Shown piece after piece: positions 24,584 through 33,828 of a stretch of DNA of 64,000 nucleotides. The DNA lies in the NCBI RefSeq assembly GCF_026790145.1, contig NZ_JALAMS010000035.1, forward strand, positions 1-64,000, read 5' to 3'. The stretch is from Bacillus_I endophytica_A. Its GTDB lineage: Bacteria > Bacillota > Bacilli > Bacillales > Bacillaceae_H. How positions within the stretch are numbered: position 1 is the stretch's first letter; every line of letters starts with the position of its first letter. Below the pieces are notes generated by a model that worked only from the letters and a program-made list of their open reading frames with translations, was not told where the DNA came from and searched no databases. The position numbers and the translations under genes were made by a program.

Positions 24584-26182
24584 TATATTTTAAAATGTGT
24601 AACAAGTTTTTGAAGATTTATCGCTACTTTTGAAAGAGAATGAGCAGAAGCATTAATTTCATCCATTGAAGCGAGCTGTTCCTCTGTTAGAGCTGCCACA
24701 CTTTGAACATGATCAGCATTTTCCTTTGCAACCTCTGTGATGGAGGAAGCCGTTGCCGTTACTTCCTGCGTATGAGAAGTCATATGTTCTGTAATAGAGA
24801 CAGAGTTTGTGATCGTTTGCTCAAGCTTTGTTGTGAAAGACGTAATTTCTTGGAATGTATCTTCTGTTTTTCTAACAAGCGTTAATCCATTTTGGACATC
24901 TTCTTTTACATGATGAATGGATTGAGCGGTAGCCATAATTTCTTTTTGAATTTCTTTAATAAAATTTGAAATTTGAGTAGCAGACTGCTGAGATTGTTCG
25001 GCTAATTTGCGAACCTCCTCAGCAAGAACTGCAAAGCCTTTACCATGCTCTCCAGTTCTTGCCGCTTCAATAGAAGCATTTAAAGCAAGCAGGTTCGTTT
25101 GGCTCGCAACCTCTGTAATAAAGGCGGAAATTTCGTCAATCTCTTTTGATCGTCTATTTAAAAGCTGAATAGCCTGTTTGCTTTGTAAAACCGATTCTTC
25201 AATTGTCTTCATTTGAAAGGAAGAAGACTCAATTAGATTGCGTCCCTCTGAAGCCAGTTCGTTTGTTAGTTTTCCTTTCGTTGCCATTATTTTAGAACCC
25301 TCTGCAATTTCCTGAATTCCTACTGTGACGTTTTCAAGAACTTGTTCACTTTCCATCATGCTCGCCATTTGGTTTTCAGAAGCATGAGCAACAAGTTGAA
25401 TGGATTCAGTAATTTTAATAGTTGCTTCATTTGCTTCCTGTGCTCCGTTTTTCAGCTGTTCAGAAGAGGAAGCGACTTGCTCAGACGTGTGCGAAATCTT
25501 TCTAATCATCGTATGTAAATTTTCTTTCATTTTATTAAAACTGTCAGCTCATCATGGGTTGTATCTTGTAATTCTACTGTTAAATCTCCATCTCCAGCTT
25601 TTTCAAAAGCAGCAGAAAGTTTATTAAGACGCTTTTTCATTTTAGTAGTAAAAAGGTAAGTGGCAATCCCTGATAAGATTAAAATAATGAGAACAGTACA
25701 TGTGAAAAGAAGAAAACATGATCGAGTTGTTTCTTTGATCATATCTTGATTTGCTCCAACGTAAAAAATACCAATAATATTTCCATTCTTAGCTCGAATA
25801 GGCATATATGCGGTTTGATAAGGAACGCCAACAATGTCTGTTTCTCCATAAAAACGTCTTTTGTCTTCGAAAATCGTTTTCGCTACTTTAGGATCAAGCT
25901 TCGTCCCAATCGCCCGCTTTCCGTTAATCATAACGTTAGATGTAACAGGAACCTCTTTTTCAAAAATCGTCACAGTATCTCCCGTTAGATTTCCAATTTG
26001 ATCGACAATATCGTAATTTCCATTCATACGAGTTTTTCCTTTATATAACCCATCTTTTTTAGGGTCCATTCACCTTTATAACGACTGTTTAAATAAGAAT
26101 AGCTAATTTTTAAATCTGCTTGGGTTTTTTGTGTAGCAATTTCTTTTATATCATCTTTCGTCCCCAGCTTTAACTTTAACAC
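24583..26182 (-). pseudogene. Methyl-accepting chemotaxis protein, truncated and twice frameshifted
   Basis: Reading right to left there are three frame segments. The first (about 26182-26070) gives DDIKEIATQKTQADLKISYSY. The second (26069-25527) has the rest of the single-Cache sensor, a membrane helix and part of HAMP. The third (25530-24583) holds FNKMKENL and a complete signalling domain with ASIEAARTGEHGKGFAVLAEEVRKLAEQS. The first break fits loss of one A in a run of six (about 26052-26057). The second, between DEL and ADSFNKM, fits a small deletion around 25540-25548. No first membrane helix or start codon is found at the beginning. An intact protein would sense small acids or ions at the membrane. 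Confidence 0.88.
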
Positions 26183-26407
26183 TGTAAAAACCCCTTTTCT
26201 CTTTTTTTCTTTTATCGTACAAAAGTATGTAATTTTAAAGAGTGTTATAGGGGGTATATTTTTTAAAAAAACAAGGTTATTTATTCCTGTTTTAGAGAAG
26301 TAATATATATATATATTTATTTATAACCAATCTTTTCCTTGCTTGTTGCATGAAGTATTTTTAAGCGTTACAATAGATGTCAAGGCAAAATGAAAAGGAG
26401 AGATTAT

Positions 26408-26647
26408 TTGTTATCTCTTTCAATGATTAACAAACAGTATGAAGAAGTGCTTCTTTTAAAAACAACACATGCTATCAAGTTTTTAAAACTATCACATTTG
26501 CTCACATACATGAGAAAAAAGTACTTTGTTCCACCAATCGAGAATGTGAAGTGGGAAGCGGAAAATCGAAAAGTAATCGCGCTTTACCGGAAGATTATTA
26601 TAAGTCGCAACAGTTATAAATCGCAAAAGCTTATGGCTTATTCTTAA
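26408..26647 (+). CDS. Small basic protein of unknown function
   Basis: The TTG at 26408 is the likely start, seven bases after AAGGAG. ATG 26390 and 26423 are alternatives. The 79-residue product is rich in Lys, Leu and Tyr, and includes LLKTTHAIKFLKLSHLLTYMRKKYFVPPIENVKWEAE. It has no clear signal, membrane helix or motif that I recognise. No operon partner is adjacent: yozB starts 170 bases further on. It could be real because of the ribosome site and length, but evidence is limited. Confidence 0.45.
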   Translation: MLSLSMINKQYEEVLLLKTTHAIKFLKLSHLLTYMRKKYFVPPIENVKWEAENRKVIALYRKIIISRNSYKSQKLMAYS

Positions 26648-26819
26648 GTCATAAGCTCTTTCTATGAAAAGAGAGAAAAGTGTGTAGAATAAAGAGGAGA
26701 AAGGGAGAGAAAAGGAAAAATTGTGAAGGATTTTAAAACGTTCAAGGCTATTTGTTGACACTTGTCTTTTTATTCAATACGATATTTGAGAAGTACATTA
26801 TTTCAAAGGAGTTACAGGA

Positions 26820-27353
26820 ATGAAACCCACACAGAGTCAAAAAAATTATACTGGGATTGTTGTGATGCTGACAATCGTCATTAACGGACTTATTGCTCTT
26901 CTTTTCTTTATGCCAAAGCTTGAGCAGTTCAGTCATCTCGATGTTACCTTCTTACCATTGTTAAATGCTGTATTAAATAGTTTTACATTTATCTTTTTGC
27001 TTTCAGCTCTTATTATGATTAAGCAGCGAAACATTACCGCGCACAAACGCTTTATTTTTGCGGCCTTTACAACAACGTTTTTGTTCTTAATTTCATATGT
27101 TACGTATCACGCTATTGCTCCAAACACGCACTTCCCAGCAGAAGGATTTATCAAGTACGTCTATTTCTTTATTCTTATTACTCATATTACGCTTTCAGCT
27201 GCTATTGTCCCACTTGCTCTTATTACACTTCTACGTGGATTGAGCAGACAAGATGAGCGTCATAAAAAAATTGCAAGATGGACAATGCCACTTTGGCTTT
27301 ATGTAAGTCTTACAGGGGTTATTGTATATTTAATGATTTCTCCTTATTATTAA
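26820..27353 (+). CDS. yozB: YozB/CtaM-like DUF420 membrane protein
   Basis: The 177-residue protein has four or five membrane helices and the DUF420 pattern: LPLLNAVLNSFTFIFLLSALIMIKQRNITAHKRF, SYVTYHAIAPNTHFPAEG and LITHITLSAAIVPLALITLLRGL with conserved His. The family (YozB in B. subtilis, CtaM in staphylococci) helps assemble haem-copper oxidase aa3 at the membrane. CAAAGGAG stands before the ATG. It is a single gene with a strong terminator. Oxidase assembly is established for the staphylococcal relative and is inferred here. Confidence 0.85.
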   Translation: MKPTQSQKNYTGIVVMLTIVINGLIALLFFMPKLEQFSHLDVTFLPLLNAVLNSFTFIFLLSALIMIKQRNITAHKRFIFAAFTTTFLFLISYVTYHAIAPNTHFPAEGFIKYVYFFILITHITLSAAIVPLALITLLRGLSRQDERHKKIARWTMPLWLYVSLTGVIVYLMISPYY

Positions 27354-27357
27354 GATG

Positions 27358-27392
27358 AAAACACGAAAAACGAAAGTTTTTCGTGTTTTTTT
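27358..27392 (+). terminator. Terminator after yozB
   Basis: AACACGAAAAAC-GAAA-GTTTTTCGTGTT with T7 tail. Confidence 0.92.
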
Positions 27393-27508
27393 ATCTTCCT
27401 TTAAGGATATGGTAAAGGAAGTAACGCATAAACTAAGAAGCAGTATTCTTTTTTTCTTTTCCAAAAAAACGTAAAATAGAAGAATACATACATAAGGAGA
27501 GTGTTGTT

Positions 27509-29287
27509 ATGGTAGAAACAAAAAGCATTCCAGAAAGCGAGAAATGGAAAAAAGAACATATTTTTTCTTCTGAAGAAGCATGGAAGAAGAGCTATGAAGA
27601 AGTTTCCACTCGTATTGATGATATCAAACACTATCAAGGAAATATTGCAAATGCAAAAGAACTTTTAACATACTTAACAAAAGGAGAAGAAATCTCTCAA
27701 AAATATAGCAAGCTTTATGTTTATGCAATGCTTTCTCATGATGAAGATACAAGAGTTGCCGAGTCACAAGCAAGGCTTTCAAAAGTGCAGCAGCTTGGCG
27801 TAAAATTAAGCAGCGCTACGTCTTTTTTTACACCTTTTCTTCTTAGTTTAGATGAGCAAACACTTTCTACTTATATTAAGCAAGAAGAGGGACTTCAATA
27901 TTTTGAAGAAGATTTATTTGATACGTATCGATATAAAGAACATGTGTTATCTGCAGAGCAAGAGGCGCTCCTTTCTGAAATGGGGGAGGCACTGCAAGCT
28001 CCTCGCAATACGTATGGGATGATTAATAATGCAGACATTACGTTCGGGTATATTACAAATGATCAAGGAGAGAAAGAGCGCCTAACACGTGGAAAATATG
28101 CATTATTAAGCAAAAGTTCCGATCGAGAAAAAAGAAAAGAAGCGTATGAAGCTTATTATGAACCATACATAGGTCTTCATAATACAATTGGTTCAACACT
28201 TTCAGCTGCGGTGAAAAACAACGTCAAATTGACAAAGTTAAGAAACTATCCATCTGCTTTAGAAAAAGCGCTCTTTGGCGACAAAGTACCAAAAGAAGTA
28301 TATGAGACGCTCATTCAAGCAGCACATGAAGGCAAAGAAGCCTTGCATGCTTACACAAAAGAGCGGAAAAAGATTTTGAATGTAAACGAGCTTCGCCCGT
28401 ATGATTTAGGGGTGCCACTTGTAGAAGGAGTAAAGTACGATATCTCATATGACGAAGCATACGAAATGATGTTAAAAGCGTTAAGTCCGCTTGGAGAAGA
28501 CTATGTAAGTCAATTAAAAGAAATGAAGGCTACAGGTGTTATTGACGTTCATGAAACACCAGGGAAACGTTCTGGAGCTTACAATATTGGAGTATATGGA
28601 GTGCATCCTTATGTTCTTCTAAACCACCGCAATGACTTAGATAGTTTATTTACATTAACGCATGAAATGGGTCATGCTATGCACAGCTATTATTCAAATA
28701 AACATCAGCCACATATAACGGCAGGATATTCTATTTTTGTAGCGGAAGTAGCTTCAACTGTGAATGAAGTCTTGCTTATGCATCACCTTATTGATCATGA
28801 AAAAGATGATAAGAAGCGACGTTACTTACTTCATCATTTTATTGATCAGTTTAAAGGAACATTTTTTACTCAAGTTATGTTTGCTGAATTTGAGAAAATT
28901 GTGCACGAGAAAGCAGAAAAAGAAGAACCTCTTAATGCTTCAGCTTTTAATGAAGTATATGAAGAACTTTTTGGAAGCTACCACGGAGAAAGTTTGGAGC
29001 TTGGAGATGAAGTGAAATACGGATGGAGCCGTATTCCTCACTTTTACCGTCCATTCTATGTTTACAAGTATGCAACAGGCTACGCATCAGCCATTCATAT
29101 TGCAGACCGTCTTCTTAAAGGCGATGAAGAAACGAAAAACAACTACCTAGAATTTTTAAAAAGTGGAAGCTCTGATTATCCGCTTAACTTGCTAAAAAGA
29201 ACAGGAGTTGATTTAGAAGAGGGAGAGCCAATTCGCAATGCGCTAAATGTATTTAGCGGTCTTGTAAAAGAGTTCTCAAAAGAATAA
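27509..29287 (+). CDS. pepF: Oligoendopeptidase F (M3B metallopeptidase)
   Basis: The 592-residue cytoplasmic enzyme has the zinc motif HEMGH (H385, E386, H389) within LFTLTHEMGHAMHSYYSNKHQP and the downstream Glu ligand in EVASTVNE. It has the family ending RTGVDLEEGEPIRNALNVFSGLVKEF. PepF cleaves short peptides of roughly 7 to 17 residues. In B. subtilis overexpression it affects sporulation signalling peptides. AAGGAGAG precedes the ATG. It is a single gene between terminators. Length and motifs are complete. Confidence 0.95.
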   Translation: MVETKSIPESEKWKKEHIFSSEEAWKKSYEEVSTRIDDIKHYQGNIANAKELLTYLTKGEEISQKYSKLYVYAMLSHDEDTRVAESQARLSKVQQLGVKLSSATSFFTPFLLSLDEQTLSTYIKQEEGLQYFEEDLFDTYRYKEHVLSAEQEALLSEMGEALQAPRNTYGMINNADITFGYITNDQGEKERLTRGKYALLSKSSDREKRKEAYEAYYEPYIGLHNTIGSTLSAAVKNNVKLTKLRNYPSALEKALFGDKVPKEVYETLIQAAHEGKEALHAYTKERKKILNVNELRPYDLGVPLVEGVKYDISYDEAYEMMLKALSPLGEDYVSQLKEMKATGVIDVHETPGKRSGAYNIGVYGVHPYVLLNHRNDLDSLFTLTHEMGHAMHSYYSNKHQPHITAGYSIFVAEVASTVNEVLLMHHLIDHEKDDKKRRYLLHHFIDQFKGTFFTQVMFAEFEKIVHEKAEKEEPLNASAFNEVYEELFGSYHGESLELGDEVKYGWSRIPHFYRPFYVYKYATGYASAIHIADRLLKGDEETKNNYLEFLKSGSSDYPLNLLKRTGVDLEEGEPIRNALNVFSGLVKEFSKE

Positions 29288-29318
29288 AAAACAGAGGTCT
29301 GTAGACCTCTGTTTTTTT
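29286..29318 (+). terminator. Terminator after pepF
   Basis: ACAGAGGTCT-GT-AGACCTCTGT with A-run before and T7 after. Confidence 0.92.
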
Positions 29319-29376
29319 GAGCGAAGAATTAGTGGTGAAGAAAAAGCGGAGGTTGTAGGGGGTAGAACATATAGCA

Positions 29377-29414
29377 GAAAGAAAGAGAGGAATATATTTT
29401 CCTCTCTTTCTTTC
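29377..29414. terminator. 16-bp perfect hairpin between pepF and the rok-like gene
   Basis: GAAAGAAAGAGAGGAA (29377-29392) pairs with 29399-29414 around TATATT. It lies 58 bases after the end of the minus-strand rok-like gene and can stop transcription in either direction. Confidence 0.6.
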
Positions 29415-29472
29415 ATGAGCAAAAGAGACGGTGTTTATACGTGTTTGTTATGTAAAATATGTATACGAGCTA

Positions 29473-29871
29473 CTACCAAGTGCTTTTTTCAGATTTATAG
29501 CCGTAGCACCCACGTCGAATCCGCATAATATTTGGATCAATTTCTTGCAACTTTTTATAAAAGTAAGCAAATTGTGAAATTTTATATCCTGTTTCTTGTT
29601 CAACATGTGCTGTAATTTCTTTAGCTAAAAATACTTTTTCAGGGTTGTTCTTTAATAGTTGTGTAGCCTCGTAATAAGCCTCCATTTTTTTATGAGAGGT
29701 TCTGTTAATGGTTACGTGTGAAGGCACAAAATGGCGACCTTCAATGTAGTCTAAATCTTTTAGTCTCTTTTTTAATGCGTTTCGCTCTTCTTGAATTTCT
29801 TCCAACACATTTTGCTCATACTGGTTTAGCTTTTCAAGTTTTTTTAACAATATAGTCCTTTCGCGAGTCAT
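29473..29871 (-). CDS. Rok-like nucleoid-associated repressor
   Basis: 132 residues from ATG 29871, placed eight bases after CGGAGGG (an ATG at 29895 has no such site). The N-terminal part MTRERTILLKKLEKLNQ..NVLEEIQEERNALKKRLKDLD is a coiled coil very like the oligomerisation domain of B. subtilis Rok. The C-terminal part (about 70-125, ATQLLKNNPEKVFLAKEITAHVEQETG) resembles its winged helix. The disordered linker of Rok is much shorter here. Rok binds AT-rich DNA and represses comK, among other genes. This would be a shorter relative. Identification is by alignment from memory. Confidence 0.7.
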   Translation of the reverse strand: MTRERTILLKKLEKLNQYEQNVLEEIQEERNALKKRLKDLDYIEGRHFVPSHVTINRTSHKKMEAYYEATQLLKNNPEKVFLAKEITAHVEQETGYKISQFAYFYKKLQEIDPNIMRIRRGCYGYKSEKSTW

Positions 29872-29985
29872 GTTAAAATCCCTCCGTTTCATCATTGTAA
29901 CATTTATGAGAAAAATTGTGTATAAAATAAATGTATTTTATGTACAATTTCATAACAGAGAATTTGAAGGAGAGCCTTCTTATAT

Positions 29986-30032
29986 AAAAAAGCAAGAACG
30001 CTCTCTTTTTATGAGAAAGCGTTCTTGCTTTT
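29986..30032 (-). terminator. Terminator of madLM
   Basis: AAAAGCAAGAACGCT and AGCGTTCTTGCTTTT form a 15-bp stem just after madM on the minus strand, and give a U-run when read leftward. Confidence 0.85.
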
Positions 30033-30054
30033 ATTGAGTATTATCAACAAAAAG

Positions 30055-30813
30055 TTAAAAAGTAAGTTGAATAATAAAGTATAAAAGAGATGGACACAAT
30101 AAGCAGCCTAGTCCTGTATAAAATGTAGCAGTCATTGCTCCATAAGGAACAAGTTTTGGATCTGTTGCTGCAAGCCCTGCTGCTGTACCACTTGTTGTTC
30201 CCATAAGTCCACCAAAAATCATCGCAGAACGAGGGTTATCAAGTCCGATAAATTTAGCCGCAAATGGAGTGAAAATCATTGTGAGCATAGATTTTATAAG
30301 TCCTGCTGCAATGCTGAGTGTAATAACTTCAGAGCTTGCTCCAAGTGCTGATCCTGTTACAGGACCAACGATATAAGTAGCTGTTCCAGCGCCAATTGTT
30401 GTAATGTCTACAGGGCTTGAATAGCCAAATGAAAGAGCAACAATGACACCAATAAAGAAGGAAAGGAAAATGCCAATAAATAAAGAAATGAACCCAATAA
30501 CACCCGCGCTTTTAACTTGATTAAAATTCACACCAAAAGCTGTTGAAATAATAGCAAGATCGCGCAGCATGCCACCACCCATTATGCCAATCCCAGCGAA
30601 AATACTTATATCAGCAAGTCCCTTTTCTCCTCCTGTTACGGTTCCTCCATAATAAGCAAGAAGAAGACCAATCATAATGGCGATAGCAGAGCCGTGAAGT
30701 TTCCCACGTGTGAGCTTTGTGGATATGAAGTAAGAGAAGTACATTGTAAAGCCAATGAGGGCGAAAGCTGTCACAAGGTTGTTTTCAATTAATACATTTT
30801 TAATGGTTTCCAT
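30055..30813 (-). CDS. madM: Malonate transporter, MadM subunit
   Basis: The 252-residue protein has about eight hydrophobic helices and the MadM features GTVTGGEKGLADISIFAGIGIMGGGMLRD and FGGLMGTTSGTAAGLAATDPKLVPYGAM. With MadL it forms a sodium-dependent malonate importer in bacteria that use malonate. The gene follows madL by 31 bases. No malonate decarboxylase genes (mdc/mad) are in this window, so the malonate-using enzymes must be elsewhere or the pair transports a related dicarboxylate. A terminator follows. Confidence 0.88.
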   Translation of the reverse strand: METIKNVLIENNLVTAFALIGFTMYFSYFISTKLTRGKLHGSAIAIMIGLLLAYYGGTVTGGEKGLADISIFAGIGIMGGGMLRDLAIISTAFGVNFNQVKSAGVIGFISLFIGIFLSFFIGVIVALSFGYSSPVDITTIGAGTATYIVGPVTGSALGASSEVITLSIAAGLIKSMLTMIFTPFAAKFIGLDNPRSAMIFGGLMGTTSGTAAGLAATDPKLVPYGAMTATFYTGLGCLLCPSLLYFIIQLTF

Positions 30814-30844
30814 CCATAATTCAGCTCCTTATCTTAGGACATCC

Positions 30845-31222
30845 CTATTTGGAAACGCTTTCTTTTTTAGGTTTATTACTTTTACTTAGGATTGGAACGG
30901 TGGCAAAACTAATCAAAACAGCGAGCACTCCTGCTAAAACAGCCAATGGACCTCCTTTAATAGCTGCTACAACATTTTGCTGAGCTGCCATTGCTACCAC
31001 AATAGGAATATAAATAGCACTCCAAAATGCGATCCCATCTTGAGAGGGCTTTTTCAACCTTCCTTTTTTTGATAGTAAGTTAACCGCAACAATTAAAAAT
31101 ATCATAGAAAGCCCGACTCCACCAATGTTAGAATCAATTCCGATAAGAGTTCCAATAAGCTCTCCGGCTGAAACACCAATAAGCATACTAACTGCAAGAA
31201 TAGCAACACCGTAAATGACCAT
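30845..31222 (-). CDS. madL: Malonate transporter, MadL subunit
   Basis: 125 residues from ATG 31222, placed after AAGGGGGAG (an ATG at 31243 lacks such a site). Four membrane helices, with VAILAVSMLIGVSAGELIGTLIGIDSNIGGVG at the N terminus and a central FWSAIYIPIVVAMAAQQNVVAAIKGGP, mark the MadL family. It is the small partner of MadM in the same operon. A near-perfect catabolite-responsive element lies just upstream (31246-31259), indicating repression by CcpA when preferred sugars are present. Confidence 0.88.
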   Translation of the reverse strand: MVIYGVAILAVSMLIGVSAGELIGTLIGIDSNIGGVGLSMIFLIVAVNLLSKKGRLKKPSQDGIAFWSAIYIPIVVAMAAQQNVVAAIKGGPLAVLAGVLAVLISFATVPILSKSNKPKKESVSK

Positions 31223-31245
31223 TTTTCTCCCCCTTGTTATCAATA

Positions 31246-31259
31246 TGAAAGCGCTTTTA
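31246..31259. promoter_or_regulatory. CcpA catabolite-responsive element upstream of madL
   Basis: TGAAAGCGCTTTTA matches the cre consensus TGWAARCGYTWNCW at 13 of 14 positions. It sits 24 bases upstream of the madL start, in position to block transcription of madLM. Confidence 0.65.
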
Positions 31260-31698
31260 AAAAGTTTGGTAAAAGAAGCAACTTCTCAATTTGTGATATG
31301 ACATTGTAAGAGAAAACACATAACTATAAATTAATTGAAAATTAAGTTAATTTCAAGGGGATTGAGAAAAATATTTTAATTATAGTTCAACAGAGGATGT
31401 CCTAAGAGAAGATAAAATATCTTTTATAATGGGATATTTGGAGCATGAAAGGGTTTTAAAAAGCTTTGCTTAATTATGTAACACCTTCTTTATTTATGTA
31501 AAGAAGAATGTTATCATGTTAAAAACCTGCCATAATGGGCAGATGCTTAACATTGATAATCATTCTTCAAACTATCTTCACCCATACTTATTCTATACGT
31601 TACAGCTTTAAAATGTGCGTTGTTTTTAGAATAATAGAAATTAATTTTACAAAGGAGGTTTATTTTTTTGTACATTTATTAATTTAGGGGAGTGTACT
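31260..31698. other. Intergenic region between madLM and MFS gene
   Basis: About 440 AT-rich bases. A small stem CTGCC/GGCAG occurs near 31530. A very strong AAAGGAGG at 31651-31658 is followed nine bases later by TTG and a four-codon frame (MYIY, stop at 31680-31682). The MFS gene's own GGGGAGTG follows. No other gene or RNA is seen. Confidence 0.45.
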
Positions 31699-32919
31699 AT
31701 GAAAAACAGTTATATGAATGCAGCTTTTGGAATGTATGTGAACTACTTTTTACTTGGAATGGTTAACATTATGTTAGCTTCCAATATGACTTTTCTAACG
31801 CGTCAGCTTAATACAGATGGCGCAGGAATTAGTTATATTATCTCAGCTATTGGAATAGGAAAGCTTTTATCTTACTGGATATCAGGCGTTTTATCTGATA
31901 AATTTGGAAGAAAACCGCTTATTATTACATCAAGCTTATTAATGGCTGTCTTTTTAGTTGCGATTCCACTTTCGCCTACATATCAAATAGCTTTTATATT
32001 TGCTATTTTAGCAGGGATCGCAAATTCTGCTATGGATGCAGGGACGTATCCGGCTCTTATTGAAGTGTTTCCAAAATCTCCTGGTTCAGCAAGCGTTCTT
32101 GTAAAAGCCTTTATTTCAATTGGAGCAGCTCTGCTTCCATATATGATTGCTTTTTTTGCTAATCGAGATCTTTTTTATGGATACGCATTTTTCATTCCAG
32201 CTCTCATTTATTTCGTTAATATGCTCTTTTTATTTTTTGTTCCGTTTCCAAATCATCATAAAATGGTTGTGGAAGGGAAGAGGGGTTCTAACGAAGAGGA
32301 AGTGTTTAAAGAAGAACCGAATATGTGGAAAGAGGGAGCAGCTCTTGTTGTGATTGGGTTTACATCAACCGCTCTTTTCACAGTTGCTCAAATTTGGTTG
32401 CCAACTTTTGGACAAGATGTACTTGGAATGCAAGATACAGCTTCTGTTAAACTTCTAAGTTACTATAGCATCGGAGCTCTCATTTCAGTCCTTATTCTTG
32501 CTTTTCTTTTAAAAAATATAGTAAAACCTGTTCGTGTTTTACTAGTTTATCCACTTATTACGCTAGCAGCGGTTGTCACTCTTTTAACTGTGCATATTAT
32601 TCCTGTTGTTATCGTAGCTTCTTTCTTTTTAGGTTTCTCAACTGCTGGTGTTTTTCAGCTCACAATTACAGTAATGACGCAGTTTTTCTATAAGAACAAA
32701 GGAACTGTTACAGGTATTGTCGCAACAGCTGCAGGCTTAGCATCTATTCTTTTACCTCTTGCAACAGGCAAAATGTCGCAGACTGGTCATATCTCCATTA
32801 TCTTTATATTTGATGCTTGCCTTTCTGTTGTAGGTATTTGTGCTGCCGCTCTTGTAAACTATCGCTATAATAAAGTTATGCCTAGCTTACCAGCTAAAAA
32901 AGAAAAGACTCCTGCATAA
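31699..32919 (+). CDS. Major facilitator superfamily transporter
   Basis: The 406-residue protein has 12 predicted helices with a central loop at about 190-215. The loop 2-3 motif SGVLSDKFGRKPLI is the classic MFS signature. GGGGAGTG stands before the ATG. Substrate cannot be inferred from sequence. The general shape is of the small aromatic-acid/sugar-acid MFS carriers. It is a single gene ended by a hairpin that starts within its last codons. Confidence 0.85.
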   Translation: MKNSYMNAAFGMYVNYFLLGMVNIMLASNMTFLTRQLNTDGAGISYIISAIGIGKLLSYWISGVLSDKFGRKPLIITSSLLMAVFLVAIPLSPTYQIAFIFAILAGIANSAMDAGTYPALIEVFPKSPGSASVLVKAFISIGAALLPYMIAFFANRDLFYGYAFFIPALIYFVNMLFLFFVPFPNHHKMVVEGKRGSNEEEVFKEEPNMWKEGAALVVIGFTSTALFTVAQIWLPTFGQDVLGMQDTASVKLLSYYSIGALISVLILAFLLKNIVKPVRVLLVYPLITLAAVVTLLTVHIIPVVIVASFFLGFSTAGVFQLTITVMTQFFYKNKGTVTGIVATAAGLASILLPLATGKMSQTGHISIIFIFDACLSVVGICAAALVNYRYNKVMPSLPAKKEKTPA

Positions 32920-32941
32920 ACCTGCTTTATGCAGGTTTTTT
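32911..32941 (+). terminator. Terminator overlapping the MFS stop codon
   Basis: CCTGCATAAA and TTTATGCAGG make a 10-bp stem with T6 following. The left arm contains the TAA stop. Confidence 0.9.
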
Positions 32942-32986
32942 GTGTTGTTTTCTGTGATAAGATAGAAAAAAAGAGAAGAGAGGGAT

Positions 32987-33796
32987 ATGATGGGAAAAGG
33001 ATTAGAAGGGAAAAAAATTGTAATCGCAGGATCTAGAAAAACAGAAGAAATGAGCACTATTATTGAAAAACAAGGAGGGATTCCTCTTGTTCGATCTCTT
33101 CAAGGTACCGTTTTTTTAGCAGAAGAAAGTATAGAAAAGCCACTGCGTACCGTTATAGAAGAAGGAGCAGATTGGTTTCTTTTCACAACGGGTATGGGAA
33201 CGGAAACGCTTGTTGGAATGGCGGAGAAATTAGGAATGAAAGAAGAGTTTTTAAATAGAGTAAAAGAAGCAAAGATTGGAACAAGAGGGTATAAAACATT
33301 TTCAGCGTTAAAAAAATTACATATTAAAGTAAATGCTGTTGATGAAGATGGCACAACTGCAGGGCTTATTCGTGCTCTAGAAGGATATAGCTTTAAGGGG
33401 GAAAAAGTAGTTGTACAGCTTCACGGCGAAAAAGCGCCTCGCCTTATCCAGTCACTAGAATCACAAGGAGCTACTGTCCTTGAACTTCTTCCATATGAAC
33501 ATATAGCACCAGAGAAAAGCGTTGTTGAAATGCTTTGTAGAGAGATTATCGAAGGTAAAATTGATGCAGTATGTTTTACAACAGCAATCCAAGTTCGTGC
33601 TCTCTTTGATGTTGCAAAAGAAATAGGAATGAATGATAGGTTACGAGCGTGTTTTGGCCAAGAGATAGTTGCTGGGGCAGTTGGGAAAATTACCGCTGAA
33701 GCCTGTCGAGAAGAGGGAATTCGGAATATTGTTGTACCTGAAAAAGAAAGAATGGGTGCTCTCATTATCGAACTTGGCGAACACTACAAAAAATAA
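32987..33796 (+). CDS. Uroporphyrinogen-III synthase (HemD) domain protein
   Basis: The 269-residue soluble protein has the HemD two-lobe pattern: GKKIVIAGSRKTEEMSTIIEKQGG at the start, DWFLFTTGMGTETL, GTRGYKTFSALKKL, then GEKVVVQLHGEKAPRLIQSLESQGATVLELLPYE and CFTTAIQVRALFDVA. HemD closes the tetrapyrrole ring to uroporphyrinogen III. This copy stands outside any hem operon and has an unusual N-lobe sequence (no classic TSxNAV motif). It may therefore be a paralogue, for example for sirohaem, or a diverged relative. A second ATG at 32990 is an equally good start. Confidence 0.8.
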   Translation: MMGKGLEGKKIVIAGSRKTEEMSTIIEKQGGIPLVRSLQGTVFLAEESIEKPLRTVIEEGADWFLFTTGMGTETLVGMAEKLGMKEEFLNRVKEAKIGTRGYKTFSALKKLHIKVNAVDEDGTTAGLIRALEGYSFKGEKVVVQLHGEKAPRLIQSLESQGATVLELLPYEHIAPEKSVVEMLCREIIEGKIDAVCFTTAIQVRALFDVAKEIGMNDRLRACFGQEIVAGAVGKITAEACREEGIRNIVVPEKERMGALIIELGEHYKK

Positions 33797-33828
33797 AAAA
33801 AGGTGGCATCTTAGGATGTCACCTTTTT
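33795..33828. terminator. Bidirectional terminator
   Basis: AAAAAGGTGgCATC-TTAG-GATGtCACCTTTTT between two converging genes. Confidence 0.88.

Noticed and set aside
30849..30862. Second cre-like sequence TGGAAACGCTTTCT near the end of madL
   Set aside because: Good match but in the last codons of the gene, far from a promoter. Probably coincidental, although a roadblock site cannot be excluded.
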